Shown here: piece after piece, positions 16,428 to 24,072 of the stretch | Layout of the letters: every line of letters begins with the position of its first letter | Position numbering within the stretch: position 1 is the first letter of the stretch | DNA from: Haliscomenobacter sp041740695 | GTDB lineage: Bacteria > Bacteroidota > Bacteroidia > Chitinophagales > Saprospiraceae | Assembly: GCF_041740695.1 (NCBI RefSeq) | Contig: NZ_JBGSLK010000113.1 | Coordinates: 62,001-126,000 of the forward strand | Direction of reading: 5' to 3' | DNA length: 64,000 bases | Notes under the pieces: model-generated | Told to the model about the DNA's origin: nothing | Database searches by the model: none | The model's input: the letters and a program-made list of their open reading frames with translations, nothing else | Program-made: the position numbers and the translations under genes

Positions 16428-17351
16428 ATGCCCATGTCGCCATTCCAAGAAGAAACATACCATACGCAAGGCAAATTGTTGCTGACCGGAGAGTACTTTG
16501 TATTAGACGGGGCCATGGCACTGGCATTGCCGACTCGTTTGGGGCAGCATTTTAAGCTTGAGCATGGAAAATCGGGCGTACTGAGTTGGCAGAGTTATGA
16601 TGCCGATGGTACTTGTTGGTTTAATACCACTTTGGAAATTCCCAACTTAAAGATTTTATCGGGCGAACCTTCCGAAGCTACCCAACGGCTTATCCAAGTA
16701 TTGGAGCAGGCATTTTTATTGTCGGAAATCCCCCTGAACAGCTTGGCGGGTTGTGCGATTACGACCCAGCTGGATTTTTCTCGGCATTGGGGCTTAGGAA
16801 GTAGTTCTACCCTCATCAGTTTTGTGGCACATTTGGCACAAGTGAATCCATATGTTTTACTCGCCGCTACCTTTGGGGGTTCTGGTTATGATTTGGCGTG
16901 TGCCCTGGCCAAAGGGCCCATTATTTATCAAAATCAGGTTGCTCAACTAGTAGCTTTTCACCCATCTTTTGTCGACCAACTTTACTTTGTGTATTTAGGA
17001 AAAAAACAGAACAGCAGAGATGGTATTCTGCGGTACCGGGCGTTGGGTGAACAAGTAAAAGCCAGTTCAGGCCAAATCAATCAATTGACCTTGGACGTGA
17101 TAGCCTGCACTTCGCTCTCTGAATTTGAAGAGCTGATGCTTCGACATGAAATGATTGTAAGCTCAATACTGGACTTACCCCGTGCACAAGACCTTTATTT
17201 TTCGGATTATTGGGGGCAGGTAAAGTCTTTGGGAGCCTGGGGGGGAGATTTTGTGCTGGTGACCAGTGATCGGGACGCAACAAGTACAAAAAACTATTTT
17301 CAGCAAAAGGGATTTGAGGTAATCCTTAGTTATGGGAAGATGATCCTTTGA
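16428..17351 (+). CDS. GHMP kinase of the mevalonate operon (GYDIA-type)
   Basis: 307 residues. The N-terminus GKLLLTGEYFVLDGAMALALP is the GHMP kinase entry motif, HWGLGSSSTLISF near 121 is the ATP loop, and GSGYDLACALAKGPIIY near 150 corresponds to the GYDIA signature of a Bacteroidota GHMP subgroup found with mevalonate genes. By context it phosphorylates mevalonate or phosphomevalonate; which one is inference. The C-terminal glycine-rich motif of classical mevalonate kinases is weak (SLGAWGGDFVLVTS). Its ATG abuts the HMG-CoA reductase stop with no spacer. Confidence 0.82.
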   Translation: MPMSPFQEETYHTQGKLLLTGEYFVLDGAMALALPTRLGQHFKLEHGKSGVLSWQSYDADGTCWFNTTLEIPNLKILSGEPSEATQRLIQVLEQAFLLSEIPLNSLAGCAITTQLDFSRHWGLGSSSTLISFVAHLAQVNPYVLLAATFGGSGYDLACALAKGPIIYQNQVAQLVAFHPSFVDQLYFVYLGKKQNSRDGILRYRALGEQVKASSGQINQLTLDVIACTSLSEFEELMLRHEMIVSSILDLPRAQDLYFSDYWGQVKSLGAWGGDFVLVTSDRDATSTKNYFQQKGFEVILSYGKMIL

Positions 17352-17417
17352 TTTTATTTAGAAACAATCTAAACAAACTATATCTTTACACCGTTTTGTA
17401 AAGAAATACGCCAAACA

Positions 17418-18164
17418 ATGCCAACCACCTGGTACGACGCCAACGTCATCAACATCCAAACTGCCAGCCCAAATACCCGCCGTTTTTGGGTAGAAATTCC
17501 CAATGTAGAAGCCTTTAGTTTCAAACCTGGTCAATTCGTGACCATGGATTTGCCCATTGGGGATAAACGCCTGCAACGTTGGCGGAGTTATTCCATTGCC
17601 AGCGCCCCGGCGGAAAGCAATCAATTGGAATTTTGTATTGTGCGCCTGGACGGAGGCAAAGCCACCGAGTACTTGTTTGATGATGTGCAGGTTGGTTCTA
17701 CCCTACGGTTTAAGGGCCCGGATGGTGGTTTTGTATTGCCCGAAACCATCGATCACGACATGGTGATGGTCTGCACGGGTACAGGTGTTGCCCCTTTCCG
17801 CAGCATGTTGCAACACATTCAGCAAGAAAACATTCCCCACCGCAAGTTGCACCTGATTTTTGGCACCCGCCATGTGGAAGGGATTCTCTATCAGCAGGAA
17901 TTCATTGAGTTGCAAAAACTCTTGCCCAATTTCCGCTTCTCCGTTGCCCTTTCGCGCGAACCGGGACTTGATCCTACGCAATTTCCCTTTGAAGTACAAT
18001 CTGGCTACGTCCATTCTTTTTACCTAAATGAATACGCCACACTACGTTCCGATGTAAAATTTTACCTTTGTGGTTGGCAGAATATGGTGGACGAAGCCGT
18101 CCTCAACCTGTTCGACAAAATCGGCTACGACAAGCGCCAAATCATCACCGAACTCTATGGCTAA
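17418..18164 (+). CDS. Ferredoxin/flavodoxin--NADP reductase-like flavoprotein
   Basis: 248 residues, length of the bacterial Fpr subfamily. FAD domain: FKPGQFVTMDLPIG and RRWRSYSIASAP near 52. NAD(P) domain: MVMVCTGTGVAPFRSML near 117-125, LIFGTRHVEGILY, and FYLCGWQNMVDEA near 215. The C-terminal IGYDKRQIITELYG lacks the aromatic end of plant-type enzymes. It passes electrons between NADPH and a ferredoxin or flavodoxin; the partner is unknown. It follows the mevalonate operon after 66 nt and may have its own promoter. Confidence 0.85.
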   Translation: MPTTWYDANVINIQTASPNTRRFWVEIPNVEAFSFKPGQFVTMDLPIGDKRLQRWRSYSIASAPAESNQLEFCIVRLDGGKATEYLFDDVQVGSTLRFKGPDGGFVLPETIDHDMVMVCTGTGVAPFRSMLQHIQQENIPHRKLHLIFGTRHVEGILYQQEFIELQKLLPNFRFSVALSREPGLDPTQFPFEVQSGYVHSFYLNEYATLRSDVKFYLCGWQNMVDEAVLNLFDKIGYDKRQIITELYG

Positions 18165-18240
18165 AGGTGATAAGTAAAAATGTGAGGTGTGAGTGTGAAA
18201 AAGTGGGTGTGTTTGTCCGTTGCCTCCAAAATTCTTGCAT
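18165..18240. repeat. GT-rich spacer related to the repeats at 38.9 kb
   Basis: GTGAGGTGTGAGTGTG and GTGGGTGTGTTTG precede CGCCAACCCATGGATTTATC, the same order (GT-rich run, then CGCCAACCCA palindrome) as at 38900-39159. Short and degenerate. Confidence 0.5.
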
Positions 18241-18252
18241 AAATTCCGCCAA

Positions 18253-18357
18253 CCCATGGATTTATCCGTGGGAGGCAACCATACAAAACCACCCCATGGC
18301 TTTAGCCGTGGGAACAGCATGGCTCTAGCCGTGGGAATCCCATGGCATATGTCGTGG
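18253..18357. repeat. Four CCCAYG-type palindromes upstream of exonuclease III gene
   Basis: Copies at 18253-18272 (CCCATGGATTTATCCGTGGG), 18293-18312 (CCCATGGCTTTAGCCGTGGG), about 18317-18335 and about 18339-18357. Same family as 8576-8741. The cluster stops 16 nt before the ATG at 18373. Confidence 0.8.
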
Positions 18358-18372
18358 AACATACCAGCATCT

Positions 18373-19140
18373 ATGAAACTCGTCTCCTACAACCTCAATG
18401 GCATCCGCTCCGCCCTCACCAAGGGTTGGGCCGACTGGGTGCGCGAACACCAATTCGACATCATCTGTGTGCAAGAAACCAAAGCCAATCCAGATCAAGT
18501 CGACCTCTCCCCTATTGTCGATTTAGGGTACTACACCTATTGGCATTCTGCCCAGAAAAAAGGCTACAGTGGAGTCGCCACCTTCAGCAAACGCGAACCC
18601 GATCTGGTGGAGGTTGGCTGTGGCATGTCCAAATACGATGACGAAGGCCGAATCCTCCGCAGCGACTTCGGAGATCTAACTGTCCTCAACTGTTATTTTC
18701 CCTCCGGCACCACTGGCGATATACGCCAGGATTTCAAGATGATTTTCCTGGATGATTTTTTCCGTTGGGCGCATGAATTGCAACAAGAGCGCAAAAAACT
18801 CATCATCGTGGGCGACTACAACATTGCCCACACCGAACGCGACATCCACGACCCCAAAGGCAACAAAAACTCCTCGGGCTTTTTGCCAGCTGAACGTGCA
18901 TGGCTCAGCAAGTGGTTCGACAGCGGGTTTACGGATGCCTTCCGTTTTTTGAATCCCGACAAAGTGGAATACAGCTGGTGGAGCTACCGCGCTGGTGCCC
19001 GCAAAAACAACAAGGGCTGGCGGATCGACTACCAATCGGTGAGCAACAACCTGCTTGACCACTTGCACTCCGCCCACCAAATGAATGAAGCCGAGCACTC
19101 CGACCATTGTCCGGTGCTGGTAGAATTCGACAACCTGTAA
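18373..19140 (+). CDS. xth: Exodeoxyribonuclease III (AP endonuclease)
   Basis: 255 residues from the ATG at 18373, which starts exactly at the family motif MKLVSYNLNGIRSAL; an upstream start at 18220 would translate the palindrome cluster. Seen: IICVQETK with the Mg-binding Glu, YWHSAQKKGYSGVATF, RILRSDFGDLTVLNCYFPSG, IIVGDYNIAHTERDIH (catalytic Asp and Asn), YSWWSYR, WRIDYQSVS and the terminal SDHCPVLVEF with the Asp-His pair. It cuts DNA at abasic sites and degrades 3' ends in base excision repair. No partner gene is adjacent. Confidence 0.93.
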   Translation: MKLVSYNLNGIRSALTKGWADWVREHQFDIICVQETKANPDQVDLSPIVDLGYYTYWHSAQKKGYSGVATFSKREPDLVEVGCGMSKYDDEGRILRSDFGDLTVLNCYFPSGTTGDIRQDFKMIFLDDFFRWAHELQQERKKLIIVGDYNIAHTERDIHDPKGNKNSSGFLPAERAWLSKWFDSGFTDAFRFLNPDKVEYSWWSYRAGARKNNKGWRIDYQSVSNNLLDHLHSAHQMNEAEHSDHCPVLVEFDNL

Positions 19141-19153
19141 TAAGTAATCTTTG

Positions 19154-19603
19154 CTAATCGCAATCGATGGGGGCCAAATCGGGCTCTACCCACAAGGCTC
19201 TGGCCTGGGTAGAGAACAACAGGTCTTTAGAGTAAAACCTGAACATGATTTCCTGTGCCGCATAAGGGCTATTCAAAAATACCGTGCAAGATTCAGCCAA
19301 AGAAAGGCCCGCACATTTTTTTTGCACAAAAGCTTTCAACAGTTTGGCCCACAGTTGGGTGACCGTTTCATGGTAACCCCGCTCGTGGGTGTTTTTGCCC
19401 CCGGTGGCTATATTGTAGGTGATGATGCCGGAGCGCAGGTAATAAATGGCTTGTTCGAGTGGAAAATGATAGGCGAAATAGGTACCGACAATCAGGTGCG
19501 CCTGGTGGGTCCAGCGTTCGGCAGGTAGGCTGTGGTTTTGGAATCCGGCAACAAGTTCTTCAATCTCGGTTGGAGATACCGCAATAGTGGTAGAAGTGTC
19601 CAT
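19154..19603 (-). CDS. Hypothetical protein with conserved His residues
   Basis: 149 residues, soluble. Noticeable segments are ERWTHQAHLIVGTYFAYH, YYLRSGIITYNIATGG and HERGYHETVTQLWAKLL. The histidines spread over WTHQAHL, AYH and RGYHET could form a metal site, but this is inference and I do not recognise the family. Start at 19603 is the only good ATG. It is convergent with the exonuclease III gene (13 nt between stops) and upstream lies a strong inverted repeat. Confidence 0.7.
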   Translation of the reverse strand: MDTSTTIAVSPTEIEELVAGFQNHSLPAERWTHQAHLIVGTYFAYHFPLEQAIYYLRSGIITYNIATGGKNTHERGYHETVTQLWAKLLKAFVQKKCAGLSLAESCTVFLNSPYAAQEIMFRFYSKDLLFSTQARALWVEPDLAPIDCD

Positions 19604-19641
19604 TTGTTTGCAACTTAATTAGTGATGAAAGCGAATTACCC

Positions 19642-19771
19642 AAAGCGACATTCTTTTTCACAAAGAAAACACAAAGGGGCACAAAGAACACAAAGCGAAG
19701 CGTCGTCTACGTCTAACTTTGTGTTCTTTGTGCCCCTTTGTGTTTTCTTTGTGCTAATAAAATGTCACTTT
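19642..19771. repeat. Palindromic element with perfect 37-bp inverted repeat (CACAAAG family)
   Basis: Positions 19659-19695 and 19717-19753 are exact reverse complements, built from CACAAAG units, around a 21-nt spacer. Outside the arms AAAGCGACATT and AATGTCACTTT extend the symmetry imperfectly. A degenerate half-element is at 32764-32811. It occupies the spacer between two minus-strand genes. Confidence 0.9.
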
Positions 19772-19831
19772 TGTGATCCAATTGAGTTCTATCAATTGTG
19801 ATACACCTCAAAAAGTTCCATCCATCACACA

Positions 19832-21403
19832 TTAATTACTTCCAGCCTTCAATTCAGTAGCCTTACGAGGCAATTTTTCATCCCGCATCGCAGTATGCAA
19901 TACAAAAGAAGCAATCACGGTAGCAGCCTGCTTCAGGTCATCTGCAACGAGGTGATCCCAGTTGTCCATATTGGAGTGGTGAGTGCGGGTGGAATAAGCC
20001 ACTGGCTCCTGAATGAACTGGAAGCCAGGGATACCCGCCGCATCAAAAGACTGGTGGTCGGTGCCGCCTGTGTTTTGCATGGTCAAGGTAGTAGCGCCCA
20101 GATCTTTGAATGGATCTAACCAGGCCCGAAAGATTGGCATTACCCCTGGATTGCCTTGTAGGTAAACCCCACGCACTTTTCCGGTGCCGTTGTCCAGGTT
20201 GAAATAACCCGATATTTTGCTTTGTTCGGCCTCTTTGAGGCTTTGAATGGTACCTTCGGGGCTGGTATTGGCATAGTGGTCTTTTACATAACCTCTTGAA
20301 CCAAGCAGACCTTGCTCTTCGCCTGTCCACAGTGCCAGGCGAATGGTCCGGCGAGGTTTGATCCCGGTTTCTTTGATGGTTTCCAGAATGATCCGGGAAG
20401 CCTCCATCATCACCGCAGAGCCTGCACCGTTGTCGGTAGCACCCGTACCCGTGTGCCAGGAATCAAAGTGGGCACCCAGCATCACCACTTCATCTTTGAG
20501 GTCAGAACCAGGAATCTCGGCAATGATGTTGTGCTCCATCCCGTCGGGGTTGGTATAGGTGGCCTTCAATTCCATCGACAAAGTCACTGGAATGCCCTTT
20601 TGCATCAGGCGGAAAATGCGGTTGTAATGCTCAACCGACATGGTGGCCTGAGGAATTACCTTGGCTTTGGGGTCTTGTACCCGGCCTTCATCTGCGCGTG
20701 CACCGGAAACAAACACAGTACCCAAATCACCTTTGAAGCCACGATCGATCACTGCCAACGGATCTTCTGCAACGATGAATTTGAACAACTTTTGGTTGAA
20801 AGAAAAACCACCCAAGCGGTTAAAATCGCGGTCGGGGCGGCGACCTGGAGCTGGGGCATTAGCCATGTTCAGCAGGTCTTCAGCTACCAAACGTTTGGCT
20901 GGTGCATCAAACCATTCATTGATGGTGCGGATGGTGTCCAGGAATACGAATTTTCCCTTCAGTTTGCCCTTGTACTTTTCGAGGTCGGCTTCGTCGTCGG
21001 CTTGCAAATAAATTACCTCGCCACTTACGAGTCCCTTGGTGCTGGGCGACCAGGCTTTGGGATAAGCAATGATCGGGAAATAGCTAGGCGCAGTGGCGTG
21101 CATTTCGAAATGGGAGAACTCCCAACCCCGGCCAAATGGGCCCCAGGCTTCGAGGTGTACATTGCTCATGCCCCAATCTTTGAGCGTTTTTTGTGCCCAA
21201 TCCGTGGCTTTGTCCAGCATCGGAGAACCCGTCAAACGTGGTCCATATACATCACAAACCCAGGAGGCAATGTCCATCACCTGGCTTTTTTCCATACCAT
21301 GCTTGCGAATGGCGGTGTTGAGGGTTGGATTGGGCGCATCCTGTGCCAGGAGGCTGAAACTGGTTGCAATGACCAATAACAACAGTAAGGAGAGCTTTTT
21401 CAT
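19832..21403 (-). CDS. Secreted M28 family zinc peptidase with PA-domain insertion
   Basis: 523 residues from the ATG at 21403 (MKKLSLLLLLVIATSFSLLAQ, a signal peptide). The region around 120-260 is a protease-associated insertion (LVSGEVIYL, KYKGKLKGKFVFLDTI). The M28 core follows: VVMLGAHFDSWHTGTGATDNGAGSA with the first Zn His and bridging Asp, LALWTGEEQGLLGS with the general-base Glu, YFNLDNGTGK with a Zn Asp and NTGGTDHQSFDAAG with the last Zn His. All metal ligands are present, so an active aminopeptidase or carboxypeptidase is expected in the periplasm. Substrate unknown. A hairpin lies in its 5' UTR (21429-21460). Confidence 0.9.
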   Translation of the reverse strand: MKKLSLLLLLVIATSFSLLAQDAPNPTLNTAIRKHGMEKSQVMDIASWVCDVYGPRLTGSPMLDKATDWAQKTLKDWGMSNVHLEAWGPFGRGWEFSHFEMHATAPSYFPIIAYPKAWSPSTKGLVSGEVIYLQADDEADLEKYKGKLKGKFVFLDTIRTINEWFDAPAKRLVAEDLLNMANAPAPGRRPDRDFNRLGGFSFNQKLFKFIVAEDPLAVIDRGFKGDLGTVFVSGARADEGRVQDPKAKVIPQATMSVEHYNRIFRLMQKGIPVTLSMELKATYTNPDGMEHNIIAEIPGSDLKDEVVMLGAHFDSWHTGTGATDNGAGSAVMMEASRIILETIKETGIKPRRTIRLALWTGEEQGLLGSRGYVKDHYANTSPEGTIQSLKEAEQSKISGYFNLDNGTGKVRGVYLQGNPGVMPIFRAWLDPFKDLGATTLTMQNTGGTDHQSFDAAGIPGFQFIQEPVAYSTRTHHSNMDNWDHLVADDLKQAATVIASFVLHTAMRDEKLPRKATELKAGSN

Positions 21404-21428
21404 AATCATACTCCGGTTTTAAATGGTG

Positions 21429-21460
21429 ATGCCCCCGATCACTCACGCCATTGGGGGCAT
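21429..21460 (-). promoter_or_regulatory. 5' UTR hairpin before the M28 peptidase
   Basis: ATGCCCCC and GGGGGCAT pair perfectly around 16 nt, ending 26 nt before the peptidase ATG. No T-run follows on the minus strand. Could stabilise the mRNA or limit translation. Confidence 0.5.
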
Positions 21461-21572
21461 TGTAAAAATTAGATTTAATGCTGTAAAATAAAATAAGTCT
21501 GGAAGTAAAATCCAATTTGTAGACTAAAGGGGGTAAAATAGATTCGGAGGTAGGCTAAATTAGTGTCAGCGG

Positions 21573-21580
21573 TAATTTTG
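21573..21580 (+). promoter_or_regulatory. Weak candidate -7 box before the gene at 21670
   Basis: TAATTTTG matches TAnnTTTG 90 nt before the ATG, but no TTG is seen at the -33 position, and such 6-base matches occur by chance. Confidence 0.25.
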
Positions 21581-21669
21581 TTTCCATTTGTCCCAAATTT
21601 CACCATTCTTTAACCTGAATTTTAATAAAATGTCCGGGATAAAGTCGTTTTTTTACAAAAATACCCACC

Positions 21670-22269
21670 ATGACGCCACTGCCTTTTTTGCTCAATGACA
21701 TTGAACTACTGCTACACCAAATGTCCAACCAGAATTTGCAAGAAGACGTTGCTGCCATCCTTGCCACAGAGCGAGAATTTGGAGCGGAAGCTTATGGTCC
21801 CGGGTTTGTAAATTACCTACATATTTACGATCGTCCCGAGTCCTTGGGCTTAATGCCTTACGAAAATGTGCGGGTGGGAGACATCAAAGCATTGTTTACC
21901 GCCGTAAAAAACCTTTGGCCCGAGGATACTCAATACCTCGAATTGGACGACTATTATTGGGATGCACTCACCATTTATCGCCAAAGCAAAGAACTCAGCC
22001 GTCGGAAGTTTCCAGCTTTTTTCCGCGGATTGTTCATGCGCGATGAAACCTATACCGAACGTGATCCAGAACAACAATTCCTTACTCGCCGGACTCGTGT
22101 GCTGAATCGTTTGGTCCCTTACCTGGCGGATCACTTGTTCAATGAAAATACGCCCTTGATCAGTATGTTTAGTTTGAGTGACGACAACAATGAAAATACC
22201 GCATTTGCGCCTTATGTGTTTTATGGGCAACAGTTGGTGGTCTTGGTGGGGAAAAAGTGGATTTTGTAG
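21670..22269 (+). CDS. Hypothetical protein
   Basis: 199 residues, soluble, acidic N-terminal half. No signal peptide or membrane segment. Segments YGPGFVNYLHIYDRPESLG, YLELDDYYWDALTIYRQSKE and LTRRTRVLNRLVPYLADHL suggest a mainly helical protein, but I recognise no family. It lies upstream of thymidine kinase (130-nt gap) and downstream of a divergent peptidase gene. Codon use looks like that of its neighbours, so it is treated as real. Confidence 0.65.
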   Translation: MTPLPFLLNDIELLLHQMSNQNLQEDVAAILATEREFGAEAYGPGFVNYLHIYDRPESLGLMPYENVRVGDIKALFTAVKNLWPEDTQYLELDDYYWDALTIYRQSKELSRRKFPAFFRGLFMRDETYTERDPEQQFLTRRTRVLNRLVPYLADHLFNENTPLISMFSLSDDNNENTAFAPYVFYGQQLVVLVGKKWIL

Positions 22270-22399
22270 ATGCTATTCCGCCTTGTAGCTTTTACTGCCT
22301 GGTTTGTTTTTTCTGATTTGACTAATCTTTTGATTGTTCTGATGATATTTGTTTATTTTTCCTGCAAAACAAACCAACACTACAGAAAGTACAAGCACT

Positions 22400-22975
22400 A
22401 TGTTTCTCGAACCACATTTCAAAGGGCACCGCAGCGGTTGGATTGAAGTCATTTGCGGCTCCATGTTTTCCGGAAAAACCGAAGAATTGATCCGCCGTTT
22501 GCGCAGGGCAAAAATTGCCAACCAACAAGTAGAAATTTTTAAACCCAAAGTAGATACCCGCTACGATGAATCAAAAGTGGTTTCACACGATGCCAATTCG
22601 ATTCATTCCACGCCCATTGAACATTCGGATCAGTTGTTGGCCTTGTCGGAAAGGGTAAGTGTAGTAGGGATTGATGAAGCGCAATTTTTCGACATGGACT
22701 TGCCCCGCAATTGTGAAAAGCTGGCTATGCGTGGCATCCGGGTGATCGCGGCAGGCCTGGACATGGACTTCCGGGGAATGCCCTTTGGTCCAGTGCCGGA
22801 TTTGTTGGCCATTGCAGAATACATCACCAAAGTACACGCCATTTGCCCCCATTGTGGCAACCTGGCTACGCACTCGTATCGCTTGTCAGAAGAGGAAGCG
22901 ACGGTGGTGCTGGGAGAAAAAAATGTTTATGAGCCAAGGTGCCGGACTTGTTATCATTTGGGGAAGGTGATTTGA
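22400..22975 (+). CDS. tdk: Thymidine kinase
   Basis: 191 residues from the ATG at 22400; an in-frame TTG at 22349 would add 17 residues without the family pattern. Seen: IEVICGSMFSGKTEELIRRL (P-loop), KPKVDTRYDE, VSHDANS, the VVGIDEAQFFD Walker B and the zinc-ribbon pair ICPHCGN and PRCRTCY. FRGMPFGPVPDLLAIAEYI is the lasso region binding thymidine. It salvages thymidine to dTMP in the cytoplasm. It ends 38 nt before the stop of the convergent aldarate operon. Confidence 0.95.
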   Translation: MFLEPHFKGHRSGWIEVICGSMFSGKTEELIRRLRRAKIANQQVEIFKPKVDTRYDESKVVSHDANSIHSTPIEHSDQLLALSERVSVVGIDEAQFFDMDLPRNCEKLAMRGIRVIAAGLDMDFRGMPFGPVPDLLAIAEYITKVHAICPHCGNLATHSYRLSEEEATVVLGEKNVYEPRCRTCYHLGKVI

Positions 22976-23013
22976 AAGGATGTGTTGCACCAGCACTTGA
23001 CTCATCCCATTTT

Positions 23014-23937
23014 TTAGGCCACCAAAGCCAGGCCCCTTTCAATCAATTTTTCTAATTCTGCCATTTCCTGCGCAGTCGGCATGACTAGTGGCGCTCTGAC
23101 CTTGCCCGCACTACGCCCTACAATTTGCGCTCCCGCCTTGATCAAACTCACTGCATAACCGTTCTTCTTATTCCGCAATTGTACAAAGGGAATGAAAAAA
23201 ACTTGCAGGATTTTTTCCACCATCGCATTGTCTCCCGCGCGCAGACTTTTGTAAAAATGATTGGCCAGTTCGGGTACAAAATTGAACACTGCTGAGGAAT
23301 AAGTATTCACCCCAACCGATAAATACGCCTCTGAAATGATCTCCGCCGTTGGTGCGCCACCGATGTAGGACAAGCGATCGCCCACCGTGCGGATGATCAT
23401 GTTCAAATCCTGCATGTTGCTGGTGCCATCTTTGAGGCCGATCAGGTTGGGGCAGGCTTCGGCTAGTCGAGCAACGTGCTCGGCTTGCAGGACGCCATTG
23501 CCCCGATTGTAATAGATGACGGGCAAACTCGTTTGCTCCATGATTGCTGTGGCGTACTGCACCACTCCATCGGCTGGGCATTCCGTAAGGTAAGGGGGAA
23601 AGAGCAACAGGGCATCGATGCCTGCTTTTTCGGCCATTTTTGCACAAGCCACCGCGTCGGTGATGCTGCGTCCGGCCCCAGCAATGACTGGGGTTGCACC
23701 TTGTATTGTATCTGCGGCTACTTCGACCAACTCTTGATATTCGGCATTGGATAGGGAAAAAAATTCTCCCGTGCCGCCCGCTACAAATACGCTGGAAACG
23801 CCGTGCGAGACGAACCAGCTCAGCCTTTCGGCGTAGCTATCGGCTTTGAAGGCTCCTTGTTCATCCATATCGGTGATGGGGAAGGACAAGAGGCCGTCTT
23901 CCAGGGCCGATTTAATTTTATCCAGAGAAAGTGCCAT
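23014..23937 (-). CDS. kdgD: 5-dehydro-4-deoxyglucarate dehydratase
   Basis: 307 residues from the ATG at 23937; upstream in-frame codons reach into a hairpin and lack family likeness. It is a DHDPS-fold aldolase-class enzyme that dehydrates and decarboxylates 5-keto-4-deoxyglucarate to 2-oxoglutarate semialdehyde. Seen: GLLSFPITDMDEQGAF, typical of the KdgD branch, FVAGGTGEFFSLSNAEY (the TT/GT motif region), VIYYNRGNG with the proton-relay Tyr near 141 and LIGLKDGTSN with the Schiff-base Lys near 167. It is last in an operon with galactarate dehydratase and a GntP permease. The semialdehyde dehydrogenase that would finish the route is not in the window. Confidence 0.9.
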   Translation of the reverse strand: MALSLDKIKSALEDGLLSFPITDMDEQGAFKADSYAERLSWFVSHGVSSVFVAGGTGEFFSLSNAEYQELVEVAADTIQGATPVIAGAGRSITDAVACAKMAEKAGIDALLLFPPYLTECPADGVVQYATAIMEQTSLPVIYYNRGNGVLQAEHVARLAEACPNLIGLKDGTSNMQDLNMIIRTVGDRLSYIGGAPTAEIISEAYLSVGVNTYSSAVFNFVPELANHFYKSLRAGDNAMVEKILQVFFIPFVQLRNKKNGYAVSLIKAGAQIVGRSAGKVRAPLVMPTAQEMAELEKLIERGLALVA

Positions 23938-23987
23938 GTGTTTTTGAACTTGTTGAATAAATAGAACGAGTGTTTTTTCTTTCTTCG

Positions 23988-24031
23988 CCACCTAAGAAAC
24001 CTTAGGCACCTTAGTTATCACCTAAGGGTGG
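23988..24031. repeat. Bulged hairpin between garD and kdgD
   Basis: GCCAC...GTGGC enclose CCTTAGG and CCTAAGG, with further CCTAAG/CTTAGG units between. It lies in the 135-nt spacer and could set relative expression of the two genes or be a degenerate terminator. Confidence 0.5.
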
Positions 24032-24072
24032 CCGTACAGCCTAAATTTATGGTTGCAGTTCGAAAAATCACT

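Noticed and set aside
18220..18372. Longer exonuclease III start
   Set aside because: The extra 51 codons lie in the CCCATGG palindromes, and the family starts at MKLVSYN.
20312..21379. 355-codon open frame on the plus strand
   Set aside because: Opposite the M28 peptidase with all its zinc ligands; no domain recognised.
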